Below are positions 15,752 to 23,836 of a stretch of DNA of 64,000 nucleotides, piece after piece. Source of the stretch: Synergistetes bacterium ADurb.Bin155. Lineage in GTDB: Bacteria; Synergistota; Synergistia; Synergistales; Thermovirgaceae. The stretch covers positions 1 to 64,000 of the forward strand of contig MWDE01000001.1 of the NCBI GenBank assembly GCA_002070395.1, given 5' to 3'. The translations under genes and the position numbers were made by a program. Position 1 is the first letter of the stretch; each line of letters opens with the position of its first letter. Under the pieces are notes generated by a model. The model was not told the DNA's origin. It worked only from the letters and a program-made list of their open reading frames with translations, and did no database searches.

Positions 15752-16840
15752 GTGATAATGCAGGCTCTCAGGACAAAAACCCGCGTGATCATGCTCGTGG
15801 TGGTCGTGGTCTTCGTGGTATCCCTTTTCGCCATGTACATAACCAGGGGCGGCGGGCCCTCCCGCCACACCGAAGGCGAGAGGGACTTCGCCGTGGCCGT
15901 TGTGGACGGCGAAAGGGTCATGGCTTCCCAGGTGGTCGCCGGTGTGAGGGACTACGTCCAGCAGACGGGGCAGTCGGACCTTTCGCCCGAGTCCATCGCC
16001 CTCATGCGCAACCAGGTCCTGCAGAACATCGCCCTGGGACACATGCTCGAGAAGGAAGCGGCGAGGCAGAAGATCGAGCCCTCCCGGGAGGATATCGACG
16101 CCGCCGTCAAGCGGATAGAGAAGCAGTTCCCGACGAAGGAAGCCTTCCAGCAGTACATGGACAGCAGCGGCATCAAGATGAAGGCCCTCCAGGAGCGCAT
16201 CGCCGCCCAGCTGTCCCAGCAGATGGTCCTCGAGGCCAACACCCCCCAGGCGGAAGTCACCGACGAGGAGGCCCGCGCCTTCTACGACCAGGCCAAGGAG
16301 GTCTACTTCCGCCACCCCGCCGGGTACAACGTCCTTTACGCACGCTTCGGCGAGGCCGATAAAGCCGAAGAGGCCCGAAAGGCGCTAGCCGGCGGAGGCA
16401 AGTGGGACGATGTCATGAAGGGCAGCGAGGGCGCCGTCCAGGATTTCACCCCCGCGGGAGAGCCCGCCTTCGTCGCCGAGAGGGAGTTCACCGAGGGTGA
16501 CCTCAAGGGTATAGCCGACACGCCCCTCGGCAAGGTCTCAAAGGCGCTGACCCTGGGCGAGGGTAACGTGGTCATCGTCGTCAAGGAGAAAAAGCTGGAG
16601 GAGAAGATCGTCCCCTTCGAAGAGGCCAGCGCCGACGCCAGGGAGATGGTCGCCTACCAGAAGAAGCGGGCCGGCCAGGGCGAGTACCTCCAGGGGCTGC
16701 TCACCGAGGCCGGCATCCAGGTGCTGGCCCCGGAGTTCTTCGAGGCGCCGGCCCCGGCTCCGACGGGTGACGAGGGGGAAGGGACCACCGAAGAGGGCGC
16801 GTCCCCCGAGGGCGGAGAGGAGGAACCCTCCGGAGAGTGA
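15752..16840 (+). CDS. SurA/PpiD-like membrane-anchored periplasmic chaperone
   Basis: 362 residues. One N-terminal anchor helix (about residues 12-31, VIMLVVVVVFVVSLFAMY) is followed by a SurA_N-like helical domain (about 50-185) with QVLQNIALGHMLEKEA and VTDEEARAFYDQ. A degenerate parvulin-like region follows (about 190-310). The C-terminus is a proline/glutamate-rich acidic tail of about 35 residues. It resembles PpiD/PrsA-type foldases, which help proteins fold outside the cytoplasm; I cannot confirm prolyl isomerase activity because the parvulin core is poorly conserved. The start is GTG at 15752, 10 bases after AAGGAGG; an ATG two codons later is 16 bases away and less likely. Confidence 0.85.
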   Translation: MIMQALRTKTRVIMLVVVVVFVVSLFAMYITRGGGPSRHTEGERDFAVAVVDGERVMASQVVAGVRDYVQQTGQSDLSPESIALMRNQVLQNIALGHMLEKEAARQKIEPSREDIDAAVKRIEKQFPTKEAFQQYMDSSGIKMKALQERIAAQLSQQMVLEANTPQAEVTDEEARAFYDQAKEVYFRHPAGYNVLYARFGEADKAEEARKALAGGGKWDDVMKGSEGAVQDFTPAGEPAFVAEREFTEGDLKGIADTPLGKVSKALTLGEGNVVIVVKEKKLEEKIVPFEEASADAREMVAYQKKRAGQGEYLQGLLTEAGIQVLAPEFFEAPAPAPTGDEGEGTTEEGASPEGGEEEPSGE

Positions 16841-16860
16841 CGGAGGAGAGGACTTTTTTC

Positions 16861-16889
16861 TTGACACTCCCCCCGGGGGTGCCTAGAAT
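16861..16889 (+). promoter_or_regulatory. tRNA-Ser/tRNA-Arg promoter with a GC palindrome in its spacer
   Basis: TTGACA (16861-16866), a 17-base spacer and TAGAAT (16884-16889), ending 21 bases before the first tRNA. The spacer carries CCCCCGGGGG, a perfect 10-base palindrome. Confidence 0.75.
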
Positions 16890-16910
16890 AGACCGCGCGT
16901 AAACGCACAG

Positions 16911-17004
16911 GGTGGGATGGCCGAGCGGCTGAAGGCACTCGCCTGCTAAGCGAGTAGGGGGGCTTAAACCTCTCTCCAGGGTTCGAATCCCTGTCCCACC
17001 GCCA
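16911..17004 (+). tRNA. tRNA-Ser (anticodon GCT)
   Basis: The acceptor stem GGTGGGA pairs with TCCCACC. The anticodon arm CTCGC-CTGCTAA-GCGAG gives anticodon GCT, reading AGC/AGU. A long variable arm follows, as expected for a class II tRNA, then the T arm with GGTTCGAATCC. Discriminator G and an encoded CCA end the gene at 17004. Confidence 0.95.
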
Positions 17005-17022
17005 TAGGGCCCCAGGCATCGC

Positions 17023-17099
17023 GCGCCGGTAGCTCAATTGGATAGAGCATCGGACTACGGATCCGAAGGTTACGGGTTCGACTCCTGTCCGGCGCGCCA
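17023..17099 (+). tRNA. tRNA-Arg (anticodon ACG)
   Basis: The acceptor GCGCCGG pairs with CCGGCGC. The D arm is TAGCTCAATTGGATAGAGC, and the anticodon arm TCGGA-CTACGGA-TCCGA gives anticodon ACG (inosine-modified in most bacteria, reading CGU, CGC and CGA). The T arm contains GGGTTCGACTCC, and CCA is encoded. It lies 18 bases after tRNA-Ser and is transcribed with it. Confidence 0.95.
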
Positions 17100-17110
17100 T
17101 AAAATGACGA

Positions 17111-17140
17111 AAGACGCCCCCTTTGGGGGGCGTCTTTTTT
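17111..17140 (+). terminator. Intrinsic terminator of the tRNA unit
   Basis: AAGACGCCCCC and GGGGGCGTCTT form an 11-base-pair stem with a 4-5-base loop, followed by a run of six Ts ending at 17140. It also closes the convergent exonuclease gene, whose stop lies at 17139, though the minus-strand T-run is short. Confidence 0.88.
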
Positions 17141-17990
17141 ATTCCTGCAACCTTTTTACATCGATGATCCTGTCGAAGCGGAAGGTCCGGCTCTCCCCCC
17201 GGAGCGTGCACCAGGCTTCGAGCATGGTCCTGCCGGAGACCCTGACCAGGCCCGTGGGCTTGATGAGTCTCTGGGTCACCTCGCCGCTTCCGCTCTGGTA
17301 GGTGATGAACACCGACCCGGAGTTCTCGCAGGCTTCCCTGATGGCGTCGAAACCAGGGGGCCAGCGCAGGGGGACCGCGCTCCCCTCGAGGGCCGCCAGG
17401 GATCGGAGGGAGTAACTCCTCTCGAAGGGACCGTATTCCATCTCCCTCGCCGGGTCGATCTCCCGGAGGCAGCTCAGGAAGACCCCCATCGCCGCCAGCG
17501 AGTCGTCAAGGGCCCTGTGGCCGCGCCCCTGTTCCACCCCCAGGGAACGGGATAGCTCACCCAGGCGGTAGCTGGCCAGCCCGGGGAAGACCACCGGCGC
17601 GATACGGCAGGTGTCGAAGAGGTCGTTCAGGGGGGCCTCCAGGAAGCGCTCCCGGAGGACCGTCTCGATGAAGCCCATGTCGAAGGGGGCGTTATGGATG
17701 ACCAGGGGCCTGGCGCCCATGAAGACCATCAGCCTGGCGACGGCCTCCGGGGGGCTTGGGGCGCCACGGACCATCCTGTTGTCGATGCCGTGGATGGCCG
17801 TCAGGGCGCGGCTTATCCTCACTCCCGGGTCGACCAGGGTCTCGAAGGTGTCGATGATAGCGTCTCCTTTGAAGACGACGGCCCCGACTTCGACCACCCG
17901 GTCCGCCAGGGGGTCAAGCCCAGTGGTCTCCAGGTCCAGCGCCGTGAACTCCGTCTCCCAGACCTTTACCGAAGGGTCCGTTTCGGCCAT
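17139..17990 (-). CDS. DEDDh 3'-5' exonuclease fused to a WYL-like domain
   Basis: 283 residues. The N-terminal part (about 10-185) is a DnaQ/epsilon-type exonuclease: FTALDLETTGLDP (first Asp and Glu), HNAPFDMGF (second Asp) and GHRALDDSLA (His and last Asp). The C-terminal part (about 220-283) has the WYL-domain look: FITYQSGSGE, then RLIKPTGLVRV, MLEAWCTLRGESRTFRFDRI. WYL domains bind ligands or nucleic acid and usually sit in transcription regulators. It is not the PolIII epsilon subunit of a holoenzyme by context; it stands alone, divergent from the pil operon. The start could also be a GTG at 17999. A role in repair or nucleic acid sensing is inferred. Confidence 0.85.
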   Translation of the reverse strand: MAETDPSVKVWETEFTALDLETTGLDPLADRVVEVGAVVFKGDAIIDTFETLVDPGVRISRALTAIHGIDNRMVRGAPSPPEAVARLMVFMGARPLVIHNAPFDMGFIETVLRERFLEAPLNDLFDTCRIAPVVFPGLASYRLGELSRSLGVEQGRGHRALDDSLAAMGVFLSCLREIDPAREMEYGPFERSYSLRSLAALEGSAVPLRWPPGFDAIREACENSGSVFITYQSGSGEVTQRLIKPTGLVRVSGRTMLEAWCTLRGESRTFRFDRIIDVKRLQE

Positions 17991-18111
17991 ACCTCGCACC
18001 CCCTGCCGGATCCGTTTCCTTTAACGAGCGCTATTCCTCCCCAAGTATAAACCACGGATTGGGGATCCCGTCACCGCCCGGCCACGCCCCTATTTGCGGT
18101 CCGGCTCTTCC

Positions 18112-18140
18112 TTGCCCTTTCTTTTGATGTATGATATACG
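18112..18140 (+). promoter_or_regulatory. Putative promoter of the pil operon
   Basis: TTGCCC (18112-18117), a 17-base spacer and TATACG (18135-18140). It lies inside the upward extension of the pilB frame, which supports the GTG start at 18199. Confidence 0.55.
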
Positions 18141-18198
18141 AAACCGAAGGCAGGAGCCCAACGGATACCGGCCGGTTCACTATTCAGAGGTGATACGC

Positions 18199-19893
18199 GT
18201 GCCCCAGGAACAGAACTCAAACGGCCAGTTCCAGTTCAGGCTGGGGGACCTCCTCGTCAGCTCGGGCCTCCTCTCCCAGGAGGTCCTGGAGAGGGTCCTC
18301 TCGGAACAGAAGTTCTCCAAGAAGAGGCTTGGCGAGATACTGGTCGCCAAGCAACTGTTGACGGAACGCCAGTTGGCCGAGGTCCTCAGCAGGCAGCTGA
18401 AGGTCCCCCTCATATCCCTCGCCCGCTACCGCCCCATGGGCGAGGCCCTGCGCCTAGTCCCCGAGAACGTCGCCAGGAGGCTCGAGCTGGTCCCTCTGGC
18501 CATACTGGACAACAACCGGCTCATGGTGGCCATGGCCGACCCGCTCAACGTGCTGGCCATCGACGAACTCCGGCTGCTCACCGGCATGGAGGTGGAGGTG
18601 GGCATCGCCACCTCCACGGAGATTTTCCGCGACCTGGACAAGTTCTACGAGGTGCAGCTGTCCCTGGACGACGCCATGGTCGAAGTGGTGGAGTCCGCCG
18701 GGCCCGCCGACCTCGACCGCGAGGGCAGGGGCTCCAGCGCCGACGACGCCCCGGTGGTCAAGCTGGTCAACTCCATCATGGAGCAGGCCGTCCGCGAGGC
18801 GGCCTCGGACATCCACATCGAACCCTACGAGAAGGTGACCCGGGTCAGGTACAGGGTCGACGGTTCCCTCTTCGACGCCGTCGACTTCCCCAGGAAACTT
18901 CACCCCGCCGTATCCTCCAGGATAAAGATCATGGCCAACATCGACATCTCCGAGAAGAGGCGTCCCCAGGACGGCAGGATCCTGATAAAAACGTTGAACA
19001 AGAACATCGACCTCCGCGTGTCGACGCTGCCCACCATATACGGCGAGAAGGTCGTCCTCCGGCTCCTGGACCAGTCCAACGCCATGGTGGGCCTGGAAAA
19101 ACTGGGCCTGGAAACCGACGACAGGGTCATCGTCGACGGCATCATTGCGGCCCCCTACGGCATAGTCCTCGTCACGGGGCCCACGGGGAGCGGGAAGTCG
19201 ACGACCCTCTACTCCGTCCTGGAGAGGCTGAGCAAGCCCGAAGTGAACATCATCACCGTGGAGGACCCCGTGGAGTACACCATGACGGGTATAAACCAGA
19301 TCCAGGTCAACGAGAAGGCGGGGCTCACCTTCGGCGAGGCGCTGCGCTCCATCCTCCGGCAGGACCCCGACAAGGTGATGGTCGGGGAGATACGGGACCT
19401 GGAGACGGCCCAACTGGCCGTCAGGGCTGCCCTGACGGGTCACCTGGTGCTCTCCACGCTCCATACCAACGACGCCCCCAGCGCCTCCATAAGGCTCGTG
19501 GAGATGGGGATAGCCCCCTTCCTGGTCTCGTCGTCGCTGCTGGCGGTCATCGCCCAGAGGCTCGTCCGAAAGCTCTGCGTGGAGTGCAGGCAGGAGTACA
19601 CCATCCCCGACAAGACTGCCGACGACCTGGGGATCCCCAGGGGTTCCACCGCCTACAAGCCCATGGGGTGCGAGGTCTGTCGGGGGACCGGTTACAAGGG
19701 GCGCTCGGGCATCTACGAGATAATGAAGGTCGACGAGGAGATCCAGAACCTCATACTGGACGGGGCGGCGGGCCACAGGATACAGCAGGAGGCCATCCGG
19801 GAAGGCATGAGGACCCTTAGGGATTCGGGTCTGAGGAAGGTGCTCGACGGCGTCACCAGCCTGGAGGAGGTCCTCCAGGTGACCCTCAACTGA
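18199..19893 (+). CDS. pilB: Type IV pilus assembly ATPase PilB (GspE family)
   Basis: 564 residues. The N-terminal MshEN/T2SSE domain (about 10-150) includes LGDLLVSSGLLSQEVLERVLSEQ. The ATPase core has GPTGSGKST (Walker A), the Asp box, DPDKVMVGEIRDLETAQ (Walker B) and the His box. CVEC...CEVC near the C-terminus is the usual zinc-binding tetracysteine. It powers pilus extension at the inner membrane. The GTG at 18199 is chosen because AGAGGTG lies 6 bases upstream and the promoter lies within any longer version. A type II secretion GspE is the alternative, but the neighbouring pilT argues for pili. Confidence 0.92.
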   Translation: MPQEQNSNGQFQFRLGDLLVSSGLLSQEVLERVLSEQKFSKKRLGEILVAKQLLTERQLAEVLSRQLKVPLISLARYRPMGEALRLVPENVARRLELVPLAILDNNRLMVAMADPLNVLAIDELRLLTGMEVEVGIATSTEIFRDLDKFYEVQLSLDDAMVEVVESAGPADLDREGRGSSADDAPVVKLVNSIMEQAVREAASDIHIEPYEKVTRVRYRVDGSLFDAVDFPRKLHPAVSSRIKIMANIDISEKRRPQDGRILIKTLNKNIDLRVSTLPTIYGEKVVLRLLDQSNAMVGLEKLGLETDDRVIVDGIIAAPYGIVLVTGPTGSGKSTTLYSVLERLSKPEVNIITVEDPVEYTMTGINQIQVNEKAGLTFGEALRSILRQDPDKVMVGEIRDLETAQLAVRAALTGHLVLSTLHTNDAPSASIRLVEMGIAPFLVSSSLLAVIAQRLVRKLCVECRQEYTIPDKTADDLGIPRGSTAYKPMGCEVCRGTGYKGRSGIYEIMKVDEEIQNLILDGAAGHRIQQEAIREGMRTLRDSGLRKVLDGVTSLEEVLQVTLN

Positions 19894-19913
19894 ACGAAGG
19901 GGGGGGCGGAACG

Positions 19914-20996
19914 ATGGCGATATCCCTTCAGGCGGTTCTGGCGGAGACGATCCGGAAGCAGGCCACCGATATCCACCTCGGCACGGGGCTCCACCCCACG
20001 GTGAGGATCGACGGCGACCTCCTGGCGCTGACGTCCTACGGCATCCTGAACGCCGAGGACGTCCGCTCCATGACGGGGGAGGTCCTGACCCGGAAGCAGA
20101 TAGAGGAACTGGAGGAGAAGCTCGAGATGGACTTCAGCTTCACCTTCACGGCCCCCACGGGAGAGAGTTCCCGCTTCAGGGGCAACTGCTTCTTCGAGCG
20201 GGGCAACCCCGGGATGGCCCTGAGGACGATACCGACGAAGATAAGGACCATCGCCGAACTAAAACTTCCCCCCCGCCTGGAGGAGGTCACGAAAAAGCAC
20301 CGGGGGCTCTTCCTGGTGACGGGCCCCACCGGGAGCGGAAAGAGCACCACCCTGGCCTCCCTCATCCAGGAGATAAACCACACCAGGGCCTGCCACATCG
20401 TCACCATCGAGGACCCCATCGAGTACCTCCACACCTCGGTGATGGCCCTCATCCACCAGAGGGAGGTGGGGACCGACACCTGGAGCTTCGCCGAGGCCCT
20501 GAAGAGGGTCCTGAGGCAGGACCCCGACGTGATCCTCATCGGCGAGATGAGGGACCTGGAGACCATCGCCGCCGCGGTGACGGCCGCCGAGACGGGGCAC
20601 CTCGTCTTCGCCACCCTTCACACCCAGGGCGCGGCCCAGACGGTGGACCGGATCATCGACGTCTTCCCCCCCTACCAGCAGCAGCAGATCCGCCAACAGC
20701 TCAGCAACGTGCTCATCGGGGCGTGCACCCAGCAGCTGATCCCCACCCCCGGCGGGGGGAGGGTAGTGGCCACGGACCTGATGTTCGCCACGCCGGCCGT
20801 GAGGAACCTCATCCGCGAGGCCAAGGTCTCCCAGATGGTGAGCGTCATGCAGACGGGCTCCTCCTTCGGCATGCACACCATGGATCAGGACCTGGCCCGC
20901 CTCGTCCGTGACGGGGTCATCCCCTTCGACACGGCCAGGGCCAGGGCCCATGACCCCAAGGACCTGGAGAGGCTGGTCTTCGAGACGGCTTTTTAA
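19914..20996 (+). CDS. pilT: Type IV pilus retraction ATPase PilT
   Basis: 360 residues. It has ATDIHLGTGLHPTVRIDGDL at the N-terminus, GPTGSGKSTTLASLI (Walker A), HIVTIEDPIEYLH (Asp box), LRQDPDVILIGEMRDLET (Walker B) and GHLVFATLHT (His box), and the PilT-type C-terminus with a short helical tail. The length fits PilT (about 345-370). It drives pilus retraction and twitching or DNA uptake. A gap of 20 bases from pilB with a GGGGGGG ribosome-binding tract puts it in the same operon. Confidence 0.95.
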   Translation: MAISLQAVLAETIRKQATDIHLGTGLHPTVRIDGDLLALTSYGILNAEDVRSMTGEVLTRKQIEELEEKLEMDFSFTFTAPTGESSRFRGNCFFERGNPGMALRTIPTKIRTIAELKLPPRLEEVTKKHRGLFLVTGPTGSGKSTTLASLIQEINHTRACHIVTIEDPIEYLHTSVMALIHQREVGTDTWSFAEALKRVLRQDPDVILIGEMRDLETIAAAVTAAETGHLVFATLHTQGAAQTVDRIIDVFPPYQQQQIRQQLSNVLIGACTQQLIPTPGGGRVVATDLMFATPAVRNLIREAKVSQMVSVMQTGSSFGMHTMDQDLARLVRDGVIPFDTARARAHDPKDLERLVFETAF

Positions 20997-21079
20997 CGGT
21001 TTGACGCGTCATATTGACTTGAATTCATGATATTCATATAATTGACCGACAGTATGGGTGCTATCTTAACCAACCGGGG

Positions 21080-21397
21080 GTGCGCTCGGTGAGGCTCAAG
21101 TACAAGGCCCGTAACCCCAAGGGCGACACGGTGTCGGAACCGGAGGCGGCCGAGGGGGTCGAAGGTGGCCCGGCTTCGGTCTCGGCGCCGGCGCCTCCCG
21201 AGATCTGGATCAAGGCTGTCCTGATAAGGGAAAAGGACGCGGCCGCTGTGGTCGACATAGAAGGTTACGGCGAGGGCGTCATCCTCAGGAGGGGGACGCC
21301 CTTCGGCGGGGGCCTCGGAAAGGTCCTTGGCATTTCTCAAGAGAAGGTGGTGGTCACATGGTCCGGTCAGCAACTAGACATACCGGTGGACCGGTGA
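21080..21397 (+). CDS. PilP/GspC-like pilus assembly protein (tentative)
   Basis: 105 residues. The N-terminal half is a low-complexity Pro/Ala/Glu region. The C-terminal half (about 45-105) has AAAVVDIEGYGEGVILRRGTPFGGGLGKVLGISQEKVVVTWSGQQLDIPV, which resembles the homology region of PilP/GspC that contacts the secretin: a repeated beta-strand with a Gly-rich turn. No signal peptide is visible, so export or anchoring is unclear. The start is GTG at 21080, with a second GTG at 21089. It overlaps pilQ by one base (TGATG). The assignment rests mostly on position between pilT and pilQ. Confidence 0.6.
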   Translation: MRSVRLKYKARNPKGDTVSEPEAAEGVEGGPASVSAPAPPEIWIKAVLIREKDAAAVVDIEGYGEGVILRRGTPFGGGLGKVLGISQEKVVVTWSGQQLDIPVDR

Positions 21398-23130
21398 TGA
21401 GGGTCCTGGGGGTCCTTTTCCTGTCGGCCCTCCTGCTCTCCCCGTGCCTAGCTGGCCCCGGCGCCGCCGCCCAGGCCCCCGGGGAGGTCGCCGCCGAGAA
21501 GGCTGAAGAGTCCCCCCCGACGATCCTGGGGCTCACCCTCACCCAGGGCGGCTCCGCCATGGCGGTCTTCCAGGTCACCGGTCAGGACCTGCCCGTCCCG
21601 ATGGTCATCAACACCGATGATCACGCCCTGACCCTCCTCTGGGAGGGGACGCTCCTCCCCTCGGGGACCTGGCAGAAGTCATTCCCCACGCCGCTGGTGC
21701 AGGGCGTGGAGTTGAGGCAGGAAGCCGACGGGGTCGTGATGAGGATCCTCGCCACGAGGAGGCTTTTCATGACCCGGGCCGTGGGCGACCCGCCGAGCCC
21801 GACGATCCACCTTCACCTCAGCACCGGCGAGGCCATGGCTGAGGATATCCCCCTGCCCGTCCTGGGGGTGCCTAAGGCCGTGGCCGGCGACCCCTTTGCC
21901 TCGTCGTCGCCGGTGACGCTCAACCTTCGCGACGCCGACCTGAGGGACGTCTTCCGGATGCTGGGGACCATGGTGAAGATGAACGTGGTCATCGATCCCT
22001 CGGTCCCGTCGACATCGGTGACGCTGAGCCTGGACAAGGTCCCCATGAACGAGGCCTTCGCCTACCTGATGAGGATGTACGACGTCTCCTATGCCATCAT
22101 GGGCAAGACCATCATCATCGGCAAGAAGGACAACCTCTCCCGCACGATGGGGATGCAGAAGACCCGCTCCTACAGGGTCTCCTACGCCGACCTGGCACAC
22201 ATCCCGGCCCTGCTCCAGGGGCTTTCAGGCGTGACCGACGTCGTCGTGGACGAGCGGCTCCGGACGGTCTACGTGACCGCCTCCGAGGAGAGGCTAGAGG
22301 ACGTGGCCGTCACCCTCCAGAGGATCGACCACCCGGGGAGGCAGGTCATGCTCCAGGCCAGGATCGTGGAGGTCTCCGATACGGGCTCCGACGAGGTGAA
22401 GACTCTGGTTAACGCCGTCTACGAGAGGTGGTACGCCTCCTTCTCCAGTTCCGGCGGGACCCTGGGCTACTATGACGATGTCGACAAGACCGGCATCTAC
22501 GACCCTGCCCGGGCCGGCCGTGAGGTCAACCCCCCGGAGAGCATCACCTTCCCCGACATGGCCGGCAGCGCCCTGGGGTTCTTCGACGCCGGGCTGCAGC
22601 TTCTGGTGAAGGATGAAAAGGCCAAGATGCTCGCCAGCCCGTCGGTGGTCACCCTCGACGGCCAGAAGGCCTCCATAAAACTCCTCACCGATATCAAGTA
22701 CGTCTCCGAGCGGGACGACCAGGGCAGGCCCACCTACGGCGAGGTCGAGTCGGGCCCGGCCCTGGAGTTCACCCCCACCGTGGGGCGTTCCGATATAGTC
22801 ACCATTGAGATGAACGTAAAGACCGGCGACGCCAAGCTCACCTACGACTCGCTGCTGAGGGGGTACATACCGGAGTCGAGCACCCGCGAGGTCCAGACCG
22901 TCGTCAGGGTCAGGGACGGCGAGCCCTTCGTCGTGGGCGGTCTTTTCCACGAGAGCAAGACCCACAACGTATGGAAGATACCGGTGATCTCCGAGATCCC
23001 CCTGCTGGGCGAACTCTTCAAGGGGAGGAGCACCAACGTCTCCAAGTCGGAGGTCATCATGGTGGTGGTCCCCTACATCCTGGACGTCCCCGAGACCCTG
23101 ATCCAGGGTAGCGATGTCAGGCTGAACTAG
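21397..23130 (+). CDS. pilQ: Type IV pilus secretin PilQ
   Basis: 577 residues. Signal peptide at 1-25 (VLGVLFLSALLLSPCLAGPGAAA). An AMIN-like N-terminal domain follows, then N0/STN (VTLNLRDADLRDVFRMLG) and a KH-like N1 domain with LQRIDHPGRQVMLQARIVEV leading into the secretin beta-barrel domain (KMLASPSVVTLDGQKASI, EVIMVVVPYIL). It forms the outer-membrane pore for the pilus, which implies a diderm envelope. The ATG at 21397 overlaps the stop of the preceding gene. It ends the operon, followed by a strong hairpin. Confidence 0.93.
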   Translation: MRVLGVLFLSALLLSPCLAGPGAAAQAPGEVAAEKAEESPPTILGLTLTQGGSAMAVFQVTGQDLPVPMVINTDDHALTLLWEGTLLPSGTWQKSFPTPLVQGVELRQEADGVVMRILATRRLFMTRAVGDPPSPTIHLHLSTGEAMAEDIPLPVLGVPKAVAGDPFASSSPVTLNLRDADLRDVFRMLGTMVKMNVVIDPSVPSTSVTLSLDKVPMNEAFAYLMRMYDVSYAIMGKTIIIGKKDNLSRTMGMQKTRSYRVSYADLAHIPALLQGLSGVTDVVVDERLRTVYVTASEERLEDVAVTLQRIDHPGRQVMLQARIVEVSDTGSDEVKTLVNAVYERWYASFSSSGGTLGYYDDVDKTGIYDPARAGREVNPPESITFPDMAGSALGFFDAGLQLLVKDEKAKMLASPSVVTLDGQKASIKLLTDIKYVSERDDQGRPTYGEVESGPALEFTPTVGRSDIVTIEMNVKTGDAKLTYDSLLRGYIPESSTREVQTVVRVRDGEPFVVGGLFHESKTHNVWKIPVISEIPLLGELFKGRSTNVSKSEVIMVVVPYILDVPETLIQGSDVRLN

Positions 23131-23142
23131 ACTGAAAGAGGC

Positions 23143-23166
23143 GGGGGACTGGAAACCCGGTCCCCC
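23143..23166 (+). terminator. Hairpin after pilQ
   Basis: GGGGGACTGG pairs with CCGGTCCCCC around an AAAC loop (10 pairs, one G-U). It has no U-tract after it, so it may be a weak terminator or a transcript-stabilising end. The remaining 80 bases before efp contain no clear promoter. Confidence 0.45.
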
Positions 23167-23247
23167 AGGCGTTACACTAGGCGGGGCGGCGCGGCCTGCG
23201 GCGCCCAAGGGTTCTATTCTTTTTTCGTCGGCAGGAGGGTCCATTTA

Positions 23248-23820
23248 ATGGGTCAGGTGGTAGACACAAGCAGCTTTCATTCCGGCATGAAGGTCCTCTG
23301 GCAGGGGGGCATCTGGGAGATCATAGACTGCCAACATCACAAGATGGGCAGGGGAGGGGCCATAGTCAGGACCAGGCTCCGCAACCTCGACAACGGCTCC
23401 ATCGTGGAGAACTCCTTTCGGTCCGGTGAGAAACTGGAAAGGGTCATCTTCGACGACAAGGCGGCCCAGTTCCTCTACCAAGACGGGGAGAACTACGTCT
23501 TCATGGACATGGAGAACTACGACCAGATCTATATCCACAAGGACAGCCTCGGCCCGGCGGCCGGCTTCCTGACGGACAACCTCGAAGTGGGCCTTGAGGT
23601 CTACGAGGGGAAGATCATGGGGGTGGAACTCCCCAAGAGCGTGGAACTGAAGGTCGTGGAGACCTCCCCCGGGTACAAGGGTGACACCGTCTCGGGCAGC
23701 GGCAAGCCCGCGACGCTGGAGACGGGGCTCACCCTGACGGTCCCCATGTTCATCGAGACGGGCGAGGTCATCGTTGTGGATACCCGGACGGGCGAATACC
23801 TCGAAAGGGCCAAACGTTAA
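23248..23820 (+). CDS. efp: Elongation factor P
   Basis: 190 residues with three beta-barrel domains: KOW-like 1-65, OB 66-130, C-terminal OB with VPMFIETGEVIVVDTRTGEYLERA. It relieves ribosome stalling at polyproline. The tip loop that contacts the P-site tRNA reads HKMGRGGA: Arg35 sits where most bacteria have the modified Lys, and Met replaces the usual Pro. Arg at this position is known from EarP-type rhamnosylated EF-P, but no modification enzyme is in the window. AGGAGGG lies about 9 bases before the ATG. Confidence 0.96.
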   Translation: MGQVVDTSSFHSGMKVLWQGGIWEIIDCQHHKMGRGGAIVRTRLRNLDNGSIVENSFRSGEKLERVIFDDKAAQFLYQDGENYVFMDMENYDQIYIHKDSLGPAAGFLTDNLEVGLEVYEGKIMGVELPKSVELKVVETSPGYKGDTVSGSGKPATLETGLTLTVPMFIETGEVIVVDTRTGEYLERAKR

Positions 23821-23836
23821 AACCGCTAGGGGGTTG

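Noticed and set aside
18094..18198. A 35-residue N-terminal extension of pilB
   Set aside because: The putative promoter (18112-18140) lies within it, and the GTG at 18199 has a good SD.
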